Made by a program: the position numbers and the translations under genes. Below, piece by piece: positions 45,911-54,817 of a DNA stretch of 64,000 nt. The number at the start of each line of letters is the position of its first letter. Position 1 is the first letter of the stretch. The stretch is from Lentibacter algarum (lineage in GTDB: Bacteria; Pseudomonadota; Alphaproteobacteria; Rhodobacterales; Rhodobacteraceae). The stretch is taken from positions 2,170,001 through 2,234,000 of the forward strand of contig NZ_CP158687.1 of assembly GCF_040580765.1 (NCBI RefSeq). The letters run 5' to 3'. A model generated the notes under the pieces. The model saw only the letters and a list, made by a program, of their open reading frames with translations. It ran no database searches and had not been told where the DNA came from.

Positions 45911-47878
45911 CTACATCCATTTTAATTTGTCTATCCAAGCCTCGACTATCATGACCATCGCTAAAGTATCTAGTTCACAGTATTTTAGCAAAGCCCTCTT
46001 CAATTCTTCACGCTCATAATCAGACATGACTTCAAACTGCATTCGAGCATAGGCCATCAACGCAGCACCGCCATTTTTTAATTCGTTATCTTGTGAAAGT
46101 AATACAACCTGTTGCTCGAGGTGCTCTTCAAATAGTTTTGGTAGCAGTCCGTATGGGTCTGAAACAAAACCGTCGTCAGAACGTTTTATCCAAGTCTGAT
46201 GCTTGAAATTCTTACTAGGTATGCCTTTCGCACTACCGTATATTGGCTTGCTGTACTTGGATTGTAAAAAATCAGAACGATTTAATATGCTCGGCAATAC
46301 ATATTTGATTGAATTAGACCCATTGGTACGAGGGTCAAAATAAAACTTTTTAACCACTTCTAGTAAGTCGATCATTGCTCTTTCACCCAGCCAAACGTCT
46401 TCAGATTTTTTTGGTGATTGAGTAATGGATTTAATGAATGCGGTTAATTCTTTCGCATCGTGAGGCGGCTTAGCATCGGTTTGAAGCTGCTTGATTATAA
46501 GATTAAGGTAAGTATTTTCATGATTTGAATACTTAAATATTGATCCATCATCCTGTGATAATTCTTCTTTAAGAGCTCTCACAAAATCATAGTTAGGAAA
46601 ATATCCTGGCTCCACATTCAGGAACTCGCCAGCATGTCTTACTGTGCCATCTCTATCCAAGGTGTGATGTGAAAATTGGAATGCAATTCCCTCATATGGC
46701 GCGCGATTAGCCCCAAATGGAATGGCAACCATAGTTGTTTCGAAGTCAATAAAATGCAGTGGGTATACCCAGCTATCCATTTCTTGCTTAAGCCCATTAA
46801 GATCTAAATATTCGGTGTCATCATTATCTTTTGCTTTCTGAACTTGAAGCCACTGTCTTTCAGAATTGGATAAACCATAAGCTGCTGAAGAAACAGCAAT
46901 GTCTTCTTCAGTAAGATCGCTTAAGCTTATAATTCCGTCATCAATAAATTTTTGTTTTCCCCTGAAATTCCATAAATCAAAAACAGTTGGTTTTTCAAAA
47001 ATTGACGGATCCACACCGAGTATTCTATTGAAACATTCTGAGCGGCCATCTTGTTTGCCGATCAATTTATTATCCTTAGTGCACACAAATTCACATTGAC
47101 CACAATGTGTGCCCAGTTGGGATTGGATTAGTTGTCCATGCTCACATGCAGATGAGAACCTTCGAACCATCTGATCAAAAGTTTCCTCAACTCCAAGTCC
47201 ATGGTCAGTTGCAGTAAAAATGCCTGTACAAATATTATCTACATTTACCGAAGTTAAAATTTTTGGGTTTAAGTGAGCTTTGAGTATGTTACCTTCTACT
47301 TGAACTTTTTTTTGACCATTTACTTCATGTACCCTAAATTTTTGGTTTAAACCTGATGCAGCTATCCTTTTGGATTTATCGGCCAGCATCAAGTTAGCAG
47401 CGATCGAGTGGCCTGGGAGCGCACGTGAACAAACCCACTTTTGGAAGGCAACATCATATAGATACTTCTTCCAAATCGAGTTCGGTGCTCCATCTCTTTT
47501 TAAAAATTGTGAAGGTTGGTTGCCATCAACTGATTTAGCTTTGACCTCATGAATTTTCATAAGATGGCCTTTTTTTTCCAGAACATCGATGCGAATAAAG
47601 CAATTTTCATATTTTATTGCAGCCTCAAATATAGTGATGTTTTCTTTTTTAAGAAGTTCACTAGTTTGGTTCACTGCTTTTGTGGCGTCTAACGTTGCAA
47701 TATTAACGCCGTCTGGAAAATACTGTTTAGCCAACTCTCCAACTTGAAACCCACCTTCTGCTAGTGCTGCCAGGAAGGTGTCTTCTACTGATTGATTGGC
47801 ATAATTATTATCTGCCATGTAAAATAATTTGGTCGGACAGGTTAGGGCTGTTATAAACCTACTTTTCGTTAGCCGCAT
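45911..47878 (-). CDS. DUF2779 protein: Cas4-like nuclease plus exonuclease-like domain
   Basis: 655 residues. Near the N-terminus TCPTKLFY (Cys14) opens a Cas4/AddB-like domain with Asp98, Glu111 and Lys113 (FIRIDVL, HEVKAK). Cysteines 259, 262, 266 and 282 could complete an Fe-S cluster with Cys14. The second half has FIDFETT (Asp378, Glu380), as in DEDD exonucleases, and a later YSNHENTYL segment. The domain pairing matches DUF2779. The role may be defence-associated DNA or RNA degradation. The gene is AT-rich relative to the chromosome. Confidence 0.82.
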   Translation of the reverse strand: MRLTKSRFITALTCPTKLFYMADNNYANQSVEDTFLAALAEGGFQVGELAKQYFPDGVNIATLDATKAVNQTSELLKKENITIFEAAIKYENCFIRIDVLEKKGHLMKIHEVKAKSVDGNQPSQFLKRDGAPNSIWKKYLYDVAFQKWVCSRALPGHSIAANLMLADKSKRIAASGLNQKFRVHEVNGQKKVQVEGNILKAHLNPKILTSVNVDNICTGIFTATDHGLGVEETFDQMVRRFSSACEHGQLIQSQLGTHCGQCEFVCTKDNKLIGKQDGRSECFNRILGVDPSIFEKPTVFDLWNFRGKQKFIDDGIISLSDLTEEDIAVSSAAYGLSNSERQWLQVQKAKDNDDTEYLDLNGLKQEMDSWVYPLHFIDFETTMVAIPFGANRAPYEGIAFQFSHHTLDRDGTVRHAGEFLNVEPGYFPNYDFVRALKEELSQDDGSIFKYSNHENTYLNLIIKQLQTDAKPPHDAKELTAFIKSITQSPKKSEDVWLGERAMIDLLEVVKKFYFDPRTNGSNSIKYVLPSILNRSDFLQSKYSKPIYGSAKGIPSKNFKHQTWIKRSDDGFVSDPYGLLPKLFEEHLEQQVVLLSQDNELKNGGAALMAYARMQFEVMSDYEREELKRALLKYCELDTLAMVMIVEAWIDKLKWM

Positions 47879-48025
47879 GTTTACACCCTTCCACTTCTGT
47901 TTAAAAATCCCTCATTATAATTGACATTCAATTGCACGTGGGTAGCTAGACCTATGACTGTGTAAAAAGGTGAATTAGTAAAGGTGTATTGAACCCTAAG
48001 AAATTCTAATTCTTTATTTGTCGCG

Positions 48026-48289
48026 TTAATGGTTCTTTAACAACTGAGACACAGTTTCTTCTAAATGAGCGACACGCTCTGATAAAGTCGGTCTTCGCCG
48101 ATCATCCGGGTGGTCATTTCGACTGCCAGCAGGAAGTGAGTCAGTCCAGTGCCCGGTTTCCTTGAGATAAGCTTCGACTGCCCCTGCAATAACTCCGTTA
48201 CGGCTCTCATTGGGGTTGGCTGCTAAGTAATGTTCGAGGGCATCCATGCGCCTAGCACCTAGCCTAATAGAAATAGGTTTGTCAGTCAT
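48026..48289 (-). CDS. small RHH-like DNA-binding protein
   Basis: 87 residues. The start ISIRLGARRMDALEHYLAANPNESRNGVIAGAVEAYL has the strand-helix-helix pattern of ribbon-helix-helix repressors (strand ISIRLG, two helices). The C-terminal TLSERVAHLEETVSQLLKN is coiled-coil-like. A local repressor is likely. It is divergent from the metallophosphoesterase gene, with 170 bp between them, so it may control both directions. Confidence 0.6.
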   Translation of the reverse strand: MTDKPISIRLGARRMDALEHYLAANPNESRNGVIAGAVEAYLKETGHWTDSLPAGSRNDHPDDRRRPTLSERVAHLEETVSQLLKNH

Positions 48290-48459
48290 ATTACTTCACT
48301 CCTGTTTGCCAGATGTAACACGTAATTAGAAAAGTAACACAAATTTGTTGTAATACGTCGTACGTGTTACTATATGTGAGTTTAAGCAGAAGAATGAGTC
48401 GCAAAATAACTGAGAAGCCAAAATTTTATCATTTTGCGAACGTGTCAGAAGGAAGCAAA

Positions 48460-49383
48460 ATGTACGACATAATCCCGGATATTCATGGACAGGCAGGTAA
48501 ATTAAGAAGTGCTCTATCATCGCTCGGATATGAGCAGAAGAATGGAGCATGGCGTCATACCGACCCCAAACGAACATGCGTGTTCTTAGGGGATTTTATA
48601 GATAGGGGGCCGGACAATGAAGCGGTTATCGACATTGTTCGTTGTATGGTCGATGCGGGTACTGCTTATGCGATAATGGGTAATCATGAGCTCAATGCAG
48701 TCCATTTCCATACCAAAGACCCGAAAAGTGGCGAGCCTGCGCGCGCGCACTCTGCTAAAAATCTTAAGCAGCATGCCAGTTTTCTTCAAGAATTTCCGCT
48801 GGAAGCCCCTAAAACGACTGAGGTTATTTCATGGATGATGACCTTACCACTTTTTATCGAGTTTGATGCTTTTCGCATTGTTCACGCCTGTTGGAACGAA
48901 GCTGTAATAGGTGAGTTGTTGAAAATAACCAAAAATGGCAGGCTGACTGATGAGCAATTTCTCTCAGCTGCTAACAAGAAAAGCCAGCTATTTTCTTTGG
49001 TTGAAACGACCACCAAAGGTCCTGAGGCTACGCTCCCGGATGACCATGTTATATATGATAAAGAGGGTCAGGGCCGTTCAGAAGTGCGGTTGCAGTGGTG
49101 GAATGGCACTGCTTCTACTTGGAAGGAAATAGCAACCTCGGTTCCGAATTTAGATCAATTGCCAGACAGTAATTTGCCGGCATCAATCAAACAGAGCGTA
49201 TATCCACCAAATTCTAAGCCAGTTTTCTTTGGTCACTATTGGATGACTGGAAAACCAGTACTTCAAACTAATAATGCCCTTTGTTTAGACTATTCGGCGG
49301 GTCGGGAGGGGCCTTTAGTATCTTATCAGTTCGATCCAGTAACGACTTTATTGGATCTTAAAAATATCACCATCCATTCCTGA
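48460..49383 (+). CDS. calcineurin-like metallophosphoesterase
   Basis: 307 residues from ATG 48460, where GAAGGA lies 8 nt upstream; a longer start at 48364 lacks this. The metallophosphoesterase motifs are in order: DIHG (Asp7, His9), GDFIDRG (44-50), GNHE (74-77), and two late histidines in RIVHACW and FGHYW. The closest groups are PrpE/ApaH-like diadenosine-tetraphosphate hydrolases and PP2A-like phosphatases. Targets in an island context are unknown; Ap4A or RNA-cap turnover is a speculation. It is followed after 31 bp by a small hypothetical ORF. Confidence 0.8.
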   Translation: MYDIIPDIHGQAGKLRSALSSLGYEQKNGAWRHTDPKRTCVFLGDFIDRGPDNEAVIDIVRCMVDAGTAYAIMGNHELNAVHFHTKDPKSGEPARAHSAKNLKQHASFLQEFPLEAPKTTEVISWMMTLPLFIEFDAFRIVHACWNEAVIGELLKITKNGRLTDEQFLSAANKKSQLFSLVETTTKGPEATLPDDHVIYDKEGQGRSEVRLQWWNGTASTWKEIATSVPNLDQLPDSNLPASIKQSVYPPNSKPVFFGHYWMTGKPVLQTNNALCLDYSAGREGPLVSYQFDPVTTLLDLKNITIHS

Positions 49384-49414
49384 TAGTTCTCAAACAACAA
49401 CTGAAAGGCTCAAC

Positions 49415-49615
49415 ATGTCGAAGAAAAAGAGAATGGAACGCAGGAAAAGCATAGATGATAAACCCGTTTGGGCTGTGGTGTTGCACGACGAATGGGACCA
49501 CGCAAAGTATATAATCACTGCTACGATGACATACGAGGAAGCTAAAATGGAACTGGCTAAGATAGACACAAAAGATGATACTGAGATAAGCTACCATACA
49601 ATCGAGCAGATATAA
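49415..49615 (+). CDS. hypothetical small protein
   Basis: 66 residues with GAAAGG upstream. Charged N-terminus (KKKRMERRKSIDDK), then WAVVLHDEWDHAKYIITATMT, possibly a small alpha-beta fold. No family recognised. Between 49616 and 49847 only a 42-codon ORF (49633-49761, MEDILLKTGIADSQG...) appears; it is too short to call. Confidence 0.4.
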   Translation: MSKKKRMERRKSIDDKPVWAVVLHDEWDHAKYIITATMTYEEAKMELAKIDTKDDTEISYHTIEQI

Positions 49616-49847
49616 ATTTGAGGTACTGTTAAATGGAGGACATCTTACTGAAAACGGGCATCGCAGACTCCCAAGGTATTTATGGGAGCATGCGATATGG
49701 TTCTTGGGATTTCATTGACTTCAACGTCATGTTGAACACAGCGCTTCCGGCCTACCCTTAAAATGACACCAAAAACACACTTACGCGCACACCTAAAATA
49801 TTCCCACTTAAGTCATTGATTATAAGTCAATAATTTACACCTTCTCC

Positions 49848-50092
49848 ATTGAAAATCCTCGTGTCGGTGGTTCGATTCCGCCCCTGGGCACCAATTTTAC
49901 CAACAATATCAATGACTTAGCCAAGCGCCATGCGCGCTAAAGTTGTGCAATTCAAAAACACACCTTAAACACACTTTTTGTCGTGTTGCTGACTATTTTG
50001 ACTGTGGAATCACGGTGTTGAACACAGTGTTGGCTGTGGCTGTGTTGCTAACATTGTGTTCGCGGGATTTTGGGCGGACAGGATTGTGGACA
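49848..50092 (+). repeat. second att copy and diverged left flank (start of element 2)
   Basis: The first 46 bp repeat the tRNA-Phe 3' end exactly. About 200 bp of flank follow with high similarity to 28431-28630 and scattered changes. ACACAGTGTT-type palindromes occur at 50021 (exact) and 50050 (AACATTGTGTT). The repeat marks the junction between element 1 and a related second element. I see no gene in 49616-50247 except the ORF mentioned for 49633. Confidence 0.88.
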
Positions 50093-50247
50093 TTTATAAG
50101 TTGATTGACGACTTTTGGCACATAGCGGGTATTCGCCGCCGATGCGGCTAAGATCAGCTTAAAGCCCAAATTTTCTACGGATCTAGATGCAGCTAATAGC
50201 TGGTATCTTGCCTGGCGCTCCACTTCATACAGAACAAATGCCCGCTT

Positions 50248-51417
50248 TCACGTAGTCTTCGCCTTGGAAGGCGGATTTGTCTGCTTAGATATGAAGAACA
50301 GGAGTGTTGCTAACGAAAGCACAGCAACCGAGGCAATTGGCAAAGCAACCGGGCCATAAGCTTCGTAAACAGCGCCACCGCCCGCTGCGCCCAGCCCCTG
50401 ACCTCCAAAAAACGCAGATGCGTTGAGAGCTAGGGCCAGTTGGGCACGTGCGCCCGCTGTCTCCATCAGCCGCGCCTGCAACGGAGCCAAGCAAAGGGCC
50501 CAGCCGACACCAAAGAAAATAAACGCCGGGTATGATAGCCAGTAGAAGTGGGGTGCCGCCCAGAGGATCAGAAAACAAACTGCCGTGAAAGCGAGGCCAC
50601 CAAGGATTGTACCATCGCGCCCAAGCAAACGCACCAAATGGGAGGAAAAGGCATTGCCAATCACTGAAGCGATACCGGCTGCCAATAGGGCCGTTGTCAG
50701 CGCTGTGCGTGGTGCCTCCCCCACCTCGATAAGCCAGAATGCGATCATTGCGTAGGTGATGAAGCCGCCGCAGATCAACAAAAGCGTGGTGGCGATGGTC
50801 ATTGATGTGGCACGGTCAGCCAGGACCGCAAGCATAGCCGTAAATGAGGCTCGAGTGCCGCGTACGCCACCAGAAACGCCAAACACCACGCCAAATGCGG
50901 CAACAAAAGCTGCACCTCCCGCCACGAACCAGGCAGCGCGCCAGCCAGCTGCCTCGGCCACAGCACTGGAGATTGGCAGGGCCACCACTAATGATGTTGT
51001 GAGCCCGCCAAAAACCACAGACATAGCGGCCGGGCGCTGCGCCTCTGTCACCAGTGATGCCGCAATGACTGAGGCCGTGGGCATCACTGAAGCGGCACCT
51101 AGGGCCATAGCTACCCGAGCTGCCATTGCCTGCTCCCAGTTTTGCGCAAATCCAAGTGCCATGCCGCCGCAACCTAGCAAGGCAAGTGAGACAAATAGCA
51201 CTGCGCGGCGCTCCCAATGGCCGATCAGAACCTGCGCGACCAAGGCCCCAACCGCAAGCGAGAATGAAAAGGCCCATACCAGCGCTGCGACATCCTCTGC
51301 CGATACCCCCAGGCCAGATCGCATCTCAACCTGTACCGCGATAATGGCAAGCGAGCCCCAGCTTGCGCAGAACTGACAGAACCCGAGCAGGATGAGAATT
51401 GGCCAAGCACGTCCCAT
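50248..51417 (-). CDS. MFS transporter
   Basis: 389 residues with about twelve hydrophobic helices. Pattern GHWERRAVLFVSLALLG between helices 2 and 3 matches the MFS inter-helix loop, and SASEAA-type repeats follow. Major-facilitator efflux or uptake protein; the substrate is unknown. It faces a TetR regulator gene across 141 bp, the usual arrangement for a drug- or metabolite-induced exporter. Confidence 0.85.
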   Translation of the reverse strand: MGRAWPILILLGFCQFCASWGSLAIIAVQVEMRSGLGVSAEDVAALVWAFSFSLAVGALVAQVLIGHWERRAVLFVSLALLGCGGMALGFAQNWEQAMAARVAMALGAASVMPTASVIAASLVTEAQRPAAMSVVFGGLTTSLVVALPISSAVAEAAGWRAAWFVAGGAAFVAAFGVVFGVSGGVRGTRASFTAMLAVLADRATSMTIATTLLLICGGFITYAMIAFWLIEVGEAPRTALTTALLAAGIASVIGNAFSSHLVRLLGRDGTILGGLAFTAVCFLILWAAPHFYWLSYPAFIFFGVGWALCLAPLQARLMETAGARAQLALALNASAFFGGQGLGAAGGGAVYEAYGPVALPIASVAVLSLATLLFFISKQTNPPSKAKTT

Positions 51418-51558
51418 AGTTTTTGATCCCTTCGATCGCTACGCGCATGCTGAAGTCTAGTTTTCTCTTGCCGAAAGTCGCTGCACGTTGTTGCTAATTT
51501 TATACTATTGCGTATTTTAATGCCCATGCAAGCTTAAAATACTAACGGGTATTTATTT

Positions 51559-52167
51559 ATGAACACAAAAGGAAACAAACCCGCCCGCGGGCGCCCGAAA
51601 ACCATGAACCGGGATCATGTGCTTAAAATCGCGGTGGAAAGCTATTGGGCAGATGGGCCGACGGGCGTTTCTATAAACGAGATTAGCCGCCGCGCTGGTG
51701 TGTCCAAGCCTGGCATTTATCGGGAGTTCGGTAACGAAGATGGGCTGAAACAGGCCGCCCTGATAGCATATCAGGCGACCATCCTGGCGCCATTGGTAGA
51801 TGTTCTCACGGATGATGTTCCCTTTGGTCAAGCCTTGCAAGCGCTCACTGATTTCGTCCTTTTGGACCACAAGGCGCACGGTTTGCCGGATGGCTGCCTT
51901 CAGGTTACAATGTGCCGCAGCAAAGATGATCTTGGAATGCTCGCGCGGAAAAGTGCCGACAAGTTCCGGGAACAGACCTTGTGTGGCCTTGAACAGTGGA
52001 TCGAAAGGGCGAAGTCAAAAGGACAGTTCGCCTCAAACATACCCTCAAGGACGGCAGCCCTTTATATTGATGCACAGATCGCTAGTGCGATGGAGCTACA
52101 GAAACAGGGCGCGGCTCAGGATGAATTAGAGCATGTCTTCAAACTTGCCCTGTCAGTATTTTCCTGA
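51559..52167 (+). CDS. TetR/AcrR-family regulator
   Basis: 202 residues. The N-terminal helix-turn-helix is VSINEISRRAGVSKPGIYREFGNEDGLKQAALIAY, typical of TetR proteins; a ligand-binding C-terminal domain follows. It probably represses the divergent MFS gene. The basic N-terminal tail (NTKGNKPARGRPKT) is also typical. Confidence 0.88.
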   Translation: MNTKGNKPARGRPKTMNRDHVLKIAVESYWADGPTGVSINEISRRAGVSKPGIYREFGNEDGLKQAALIAYQATILAPLVDVLTDDVPFGQALQALTDFVLLDHKAHGLPDGCLQVTMCRSKDDLGMLARKSADKFREQTLCGLEQWIERAKSKGQFASNIPSRTAALYIDAQIASAMELQKQGAAQDELEHVFKLALSVFS

Positions 52168-52522
52168 AAAATGGCACCCCTATTCTCGGCCATAGCTGTA
52201 TTGATTTCTCGAACCAGTCTGGCGAACTTGCCATTGGTGCGCGGGCGAAGAATGACGGTTTCGTTCACAAATAGAAATTACATCACAGGCTGTCTGAAAT
52301 ATTTGGAATTTTATTAAAAATGCGTACGACCCCTTTATAGGGGTAGCACTGACATTCATTGACTTCACTACACGTAACAACACCGATTGCCACAGGTTCT
52401 GTTCTTTAATGTGTCCCGACATAGCAGCAGCCTACAAAACATCGAAATGCATTCAACAATAAATTCACACGTTGCCGAGTTGGGCTTGGGTCACTGAACT
52501 CTGTGCTGCCCAGTGTGCCGCC

Positions 52523-52610
52523 AACACAGTGTTTTCAGTTTTTCGTTCAAACACTGTGTTGGGGACACTGTGTTGGCGGATTTTTTTGGGCGGACGTGGT
52601 TTGGGACACG
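52523..52610. repeat. third partial copy of the island left flank
   Basis: AACACAGTGTT at 52523-52533, AACACTGTGTT at 52550-52560 and ACACTGTGTT at 52565-52574, followed by GGCGGATTTTTTTGGGCGGAC and GGTTTGGGACA, similar to 50062-50090 and 28598-28625. It carries no tRNA fragment. The gap 52168-52703 (536 bp) otherwise holds no convincing gene; a 80-codon minus-strand frame at 52180-52422 lacks any recognisable feature. Confidence 0.65.
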
Positions 52611-52703
52611 ATTGGTGTCGTTACCAACACCGTGGGTGTTAGTAGGTCCCACACACCGGCATGAATAATTTTAGCACTACAAATATGACGAGTCGATCTA
52701 ATG

Positions 52704-52988
52704 CTAGACTACGAGATCCCCCGTCATTGGCATCGTGTGACGATCTACATCGTTGTATTCTTGCAAGAGCAGTCTTTGACTATCTAACCAATCTACCCCA
52801 CGTTTGATATTTTCTTCTAGCAACTCGCTATCTCTAACAACTATGGCAACAACTTCCTCATGAGTCCGCATTAAACGGTGGTCACCATCTGCGAATACTT
52901 GGGCGTGCCAGTCTTGGATATTTTGCAAGAATTCATCAAAACATTCAGGCTTGGGTTTGAAACGAACAATCGATAGTTTTTTTGGCAT
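52704..52988 (-). CDS. small dimeric alpha-beta barrel-like protein
   Basis: 94 residues with AAGGAG before ATG 52988. Short strands at the N-terminus (KLSIVRFKPKPE) and EFLQNIQDWH helix are compatible with an ABM/EthD-like ferredoxin fold, but the match is loose. Last gene of the operon that starts at 55869. Confidence 0.5.
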   Translation of the reverse strand: MPKKLSIVRFKPKPECFDEFLQNIQDWHAQVFADGDHRLMRTHEEVVAIVVRDSELLEENIKRGVDWLDSQRLLLQEYNDVDRHTMPMTGDLVV

Positions 52989-53011
52989 TCCTCAACTCCT
53001 TTGTATTTACA

Positions 53012-53344
53012 CTACTTGTTTACTGAAACACCTGTCACGTACCATTCACTAGCTTTACCGTTCACTTTTTTTGCAAAGAAAAACGCGTTAACCTTCCAAT
53101 CTTTTCCTGAGCCAGTGTGCGTGCCCGCCATACAATCATCCGTGTCCTGTATGATCACGTAGTCATCAATAGAGATGCAATCTCCACTCACTAACCATTC
53201 TAACGCTTCCGTTTTGCTCCTGTGTGTTCCTGAGCTTATTGACGTAAACACAAAATCATCTGTGGTGAGAGCGTCTAATTGCGACGCATCTTTTTCCCGA
53301 AACCCGTGACGGAAAGCATTCAAAAAATCGGTGGCTGTTGGCAT
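53012..53344 (-). CDS. SnoaL/NTF2-like protein
   Basis: 110 residues from ATG 53344 with AAGGGA upstream. ATDFLNAFRHGFREKDASQLDALTTDDFVFTS is the start of NTF2-fold enzymes and carriers; the fold gives a cone-shaped pocket. Family members include polyketide cyclases and isomerases. Substrate unknown. Part of the small-protein operon. Confidence 0.65.
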   Translation of the reverse strand: MPTATDFLNAFRHGFREKDASQLDALTTDDFVFTSISSGTHRSKTEALEWLVSGDCISIDDYVIIQDTDDCMAGTHTGSGKDWKVNAFFFAKKVNGKASEWYVTGVSVNK

Positions 53345-53444
53345 TTTTATTTCCCTTTTATTTGCGATATCGCCACGCATGAAGTCAGCATCACGATGAA
53401 ACTTGGTCCAGTATGAGTGTTAAAGTGGTTAGCGCATTCGAAGG

Positions 53445-53699
53445 CTACTTTTCCACAATCGGAGTGACCTCAAAATTCCCCATTTCAAGGATTGGATCGA
53501 ATGCGGCATCAAGCTGCTCAAAGTTATCGGCTTCTAATACCATGAAAGCCGTATGTTCTAGACGATTGGAATAGTGACCGTGCACCTTGATCCCGTGATC
53601 GCCGACGCTTGCTAATGTATCCCTGAATAACGGGAATTTTTCTGGATGATGCGCTTGGCACGTCGAGTAATCATGCGTGAGCTTGACCATAAATAACAT
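53445..53699 (-). CDS. ferredoxin-fold (YCII/ABM-like) small protein
   Basis: 84 residues. LFMVKLTHDYSTCQAH and HTAFMVLEADNFEQLDAAFDPILEMGNFEVTPIVE give the strand-helix-strand pattern of small dimeric alpha-beta barrels such as YCII or DUF3303 proteins. It starts 3 nt after the DUF6176-like gene. Function unknown. Confidence 0.55.
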   Translation of the reverse strand: MLFMVKLTHDYSTCQAHHPEKFPLFRDTLASVGDHGIKVHGHYSNRLEHTAFMVLEADNFEQLDAAFDPILEMGNFEVTPIVEK

Positions 53700-53702
53700 T
53701 CT

Positions 53703-54041
53703 TCAATCCTCACCTAATTGTGCGCGACTATCGAAAAAAAGCTCAGGAAGTGGAGGCGGCGGTGCGCTCACATCTAATCCATGAACCTCGGCGGCGAATT
53801 CAGCAAATTCAGGAGGCATTGTAGACACTATTTGTGCCCAACTCGCAGCAGGATCATTTCCTTCCATTGTAATGATGAGAAAATCTCCTGCTGGTGTCTG
53901 CTGTAAGAATGATCTTTCATGAACACCGGCTGCTTCTCGTGAGTTTGCAAAGTCAGGTGTAGCGTTTACCTGCTCCATCATCGCTTTCCACTTGTCCAAT
54001 TTGCCCGGTAAGATTGGCATGCACATAGCTAACATTGGCAT
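53703..54041 (-). CDS. DUF6176-like protein
   Basis: 112 residues with AAGGAGA before ATG 54041. The pattern PGKLDKWKAMMEQVN ... SREAAGVHERSFLQQTPAGDFLIITMEGNDP fits DUF6176, an ABM-like family. It may be a small monooxygenase or binding protein. Coupled to the NTF2-like gene upstream. Confidence 0.62.
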   Translation of the reverse strand: MPMLAMCMPILPGKLDKWKAMMEQVNATPDFANSREAAGVHERSFLQQTPAGDFLIITMEGNDPAASWAQIVSTMPPEFAEFAAEVHGLDVSAPPPPLPELFFDSRAQLGED

Positions 54042-54069
54042 TGTCTACTCTCCTTTTGGATGTTTCAGG

Positions 54070-54399
54070 TTACTTGATCGGCGTCGCTCCCGTTTCAGTG
54101 CGAATGATTTTCCCATCTTTGAGCAGGTTGACAACCATCACGGCCTCTGATGTCCCATCTGGGAAAGTCATAAGTGAGTGCTCAACCATGATCTCTTCGT
54201 TTTCATAGAGACACCGTTGGTTGCTGAAGCTTAATGTATCGCTTTCCATCATAGCCGTTAATGTAGGCATCCAGTCTGATTTGCTAACCTCCGCACCCAA
54301 CTGATGCCGAACAAAAACGAAGTCTTCATGCAAACAATCCAGATAACCTTCAATGTCCTTACCATCCTGGGCGGCTTTGATTTTTTTGTAGAGCGACAT
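54070..54399 (-). CDS. SnoaL/NTF2-like protein
   Basis: 109 residues with GGGGAGA ahead of ATG 54399. IKAAQDGKDIEGYLDCLHEDFVFVRHQLGAEVSKSDW is the usual SnoaL-like start and the strands that close the cone follow. Second NTF2-like member in this operon, 3 nt after the cupin stop. Confidence 0.65.
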   Translation of the reverse strand: MSLYKKIKAAQDGKDIEGYLDCLHEDFVFVRHQLGAEVSKSDWMPTLTAMMESDTLSFSNQRCLYENEEIMVEHSLMTFPDGTSEAVMVVNLLKDGKIIRTETGATPIK

Positions 54400-54402
54400 C
54401 TT

Positions 54403-54750
54403 TCATTCTCCCCACATGCCAGCAAACTCAAAGACAACTGCTTGTTTGCCGCCCACACACCAAGCGTCGTGATTTGGTGAGATGGCATATGCGTCACCCG
54501 CAGTGTAGGTTGCCTCGGAGCCGTCGTCGCATACGCAATGAATTGTACCCTCTATAATGATCCCAACATGCGTTGCTTTGCAGCTGGCTGTACCCACGAT
54601 CGGCTTGATGTCCTTCGACCATTTCCAATCTGGTGCGAGTGTGAGCTTCATCACACGCTGACCAAGAACGTTAACAGCTTCCATACGAGCGTTCGGCATA
54701 TCCTTGGCTTCATCGGCTTGAGACGCGAAACTTTTCACTTCTATCGGCAT
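54403..54750 (-). CDS. cupin-domain protein
   Basis: 115 residues with AAAGGA before the start. WSKDIKPIVGTASCKATHVGIIIEGTIHCVCDDG and TYTAGDAYAISPNHDAWCVGG trace a single cupin barrel. The usual GX5HXH ligand set is not complete (one His in each motif), so metal-dependent activity is uncertain. It is in the same operon as the NTF2-like and ABM-like proteins. Confidence 0.72.
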   Translation of the reverse strand: MPIEVKSFASQADEAKDMPNARMEAVNVLGQRVMKLTLAPDWKWSKDIKPIVGTASCKATHVGIIIEGTIHCVCDDGSEATYTAGDAYAISPNHDAWCVGGKQAVVFEFAGMWGE

Positions 54751-54817
54751 TATTCTTTCCTTTGGTTTAATTATTGGATTTCATTAAGCGAGTAAGGCGC
54801 CACAAATTTTTGACAAG

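Larger units (their letters stand above)
28431..49893. mobile_element. integrated genomic island at tRNA-Phe (element 1)
   Basis: About 21.5 kb bounded by direct repeats of the tRNA-Phe 3' end, with a tyrosine integrase 1.5 kb inside the left end. Contents are restriction systems, recombinases, replication-like genes with iterons, an IS and a defence-like tract; no conjugation machinery or phage structural genes are seen. Several genes are visibly more AT-rich than the flanking chromosome. It is best described as an integrative element or satellite mobilised by its own integrase. Confidence 0.88.
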
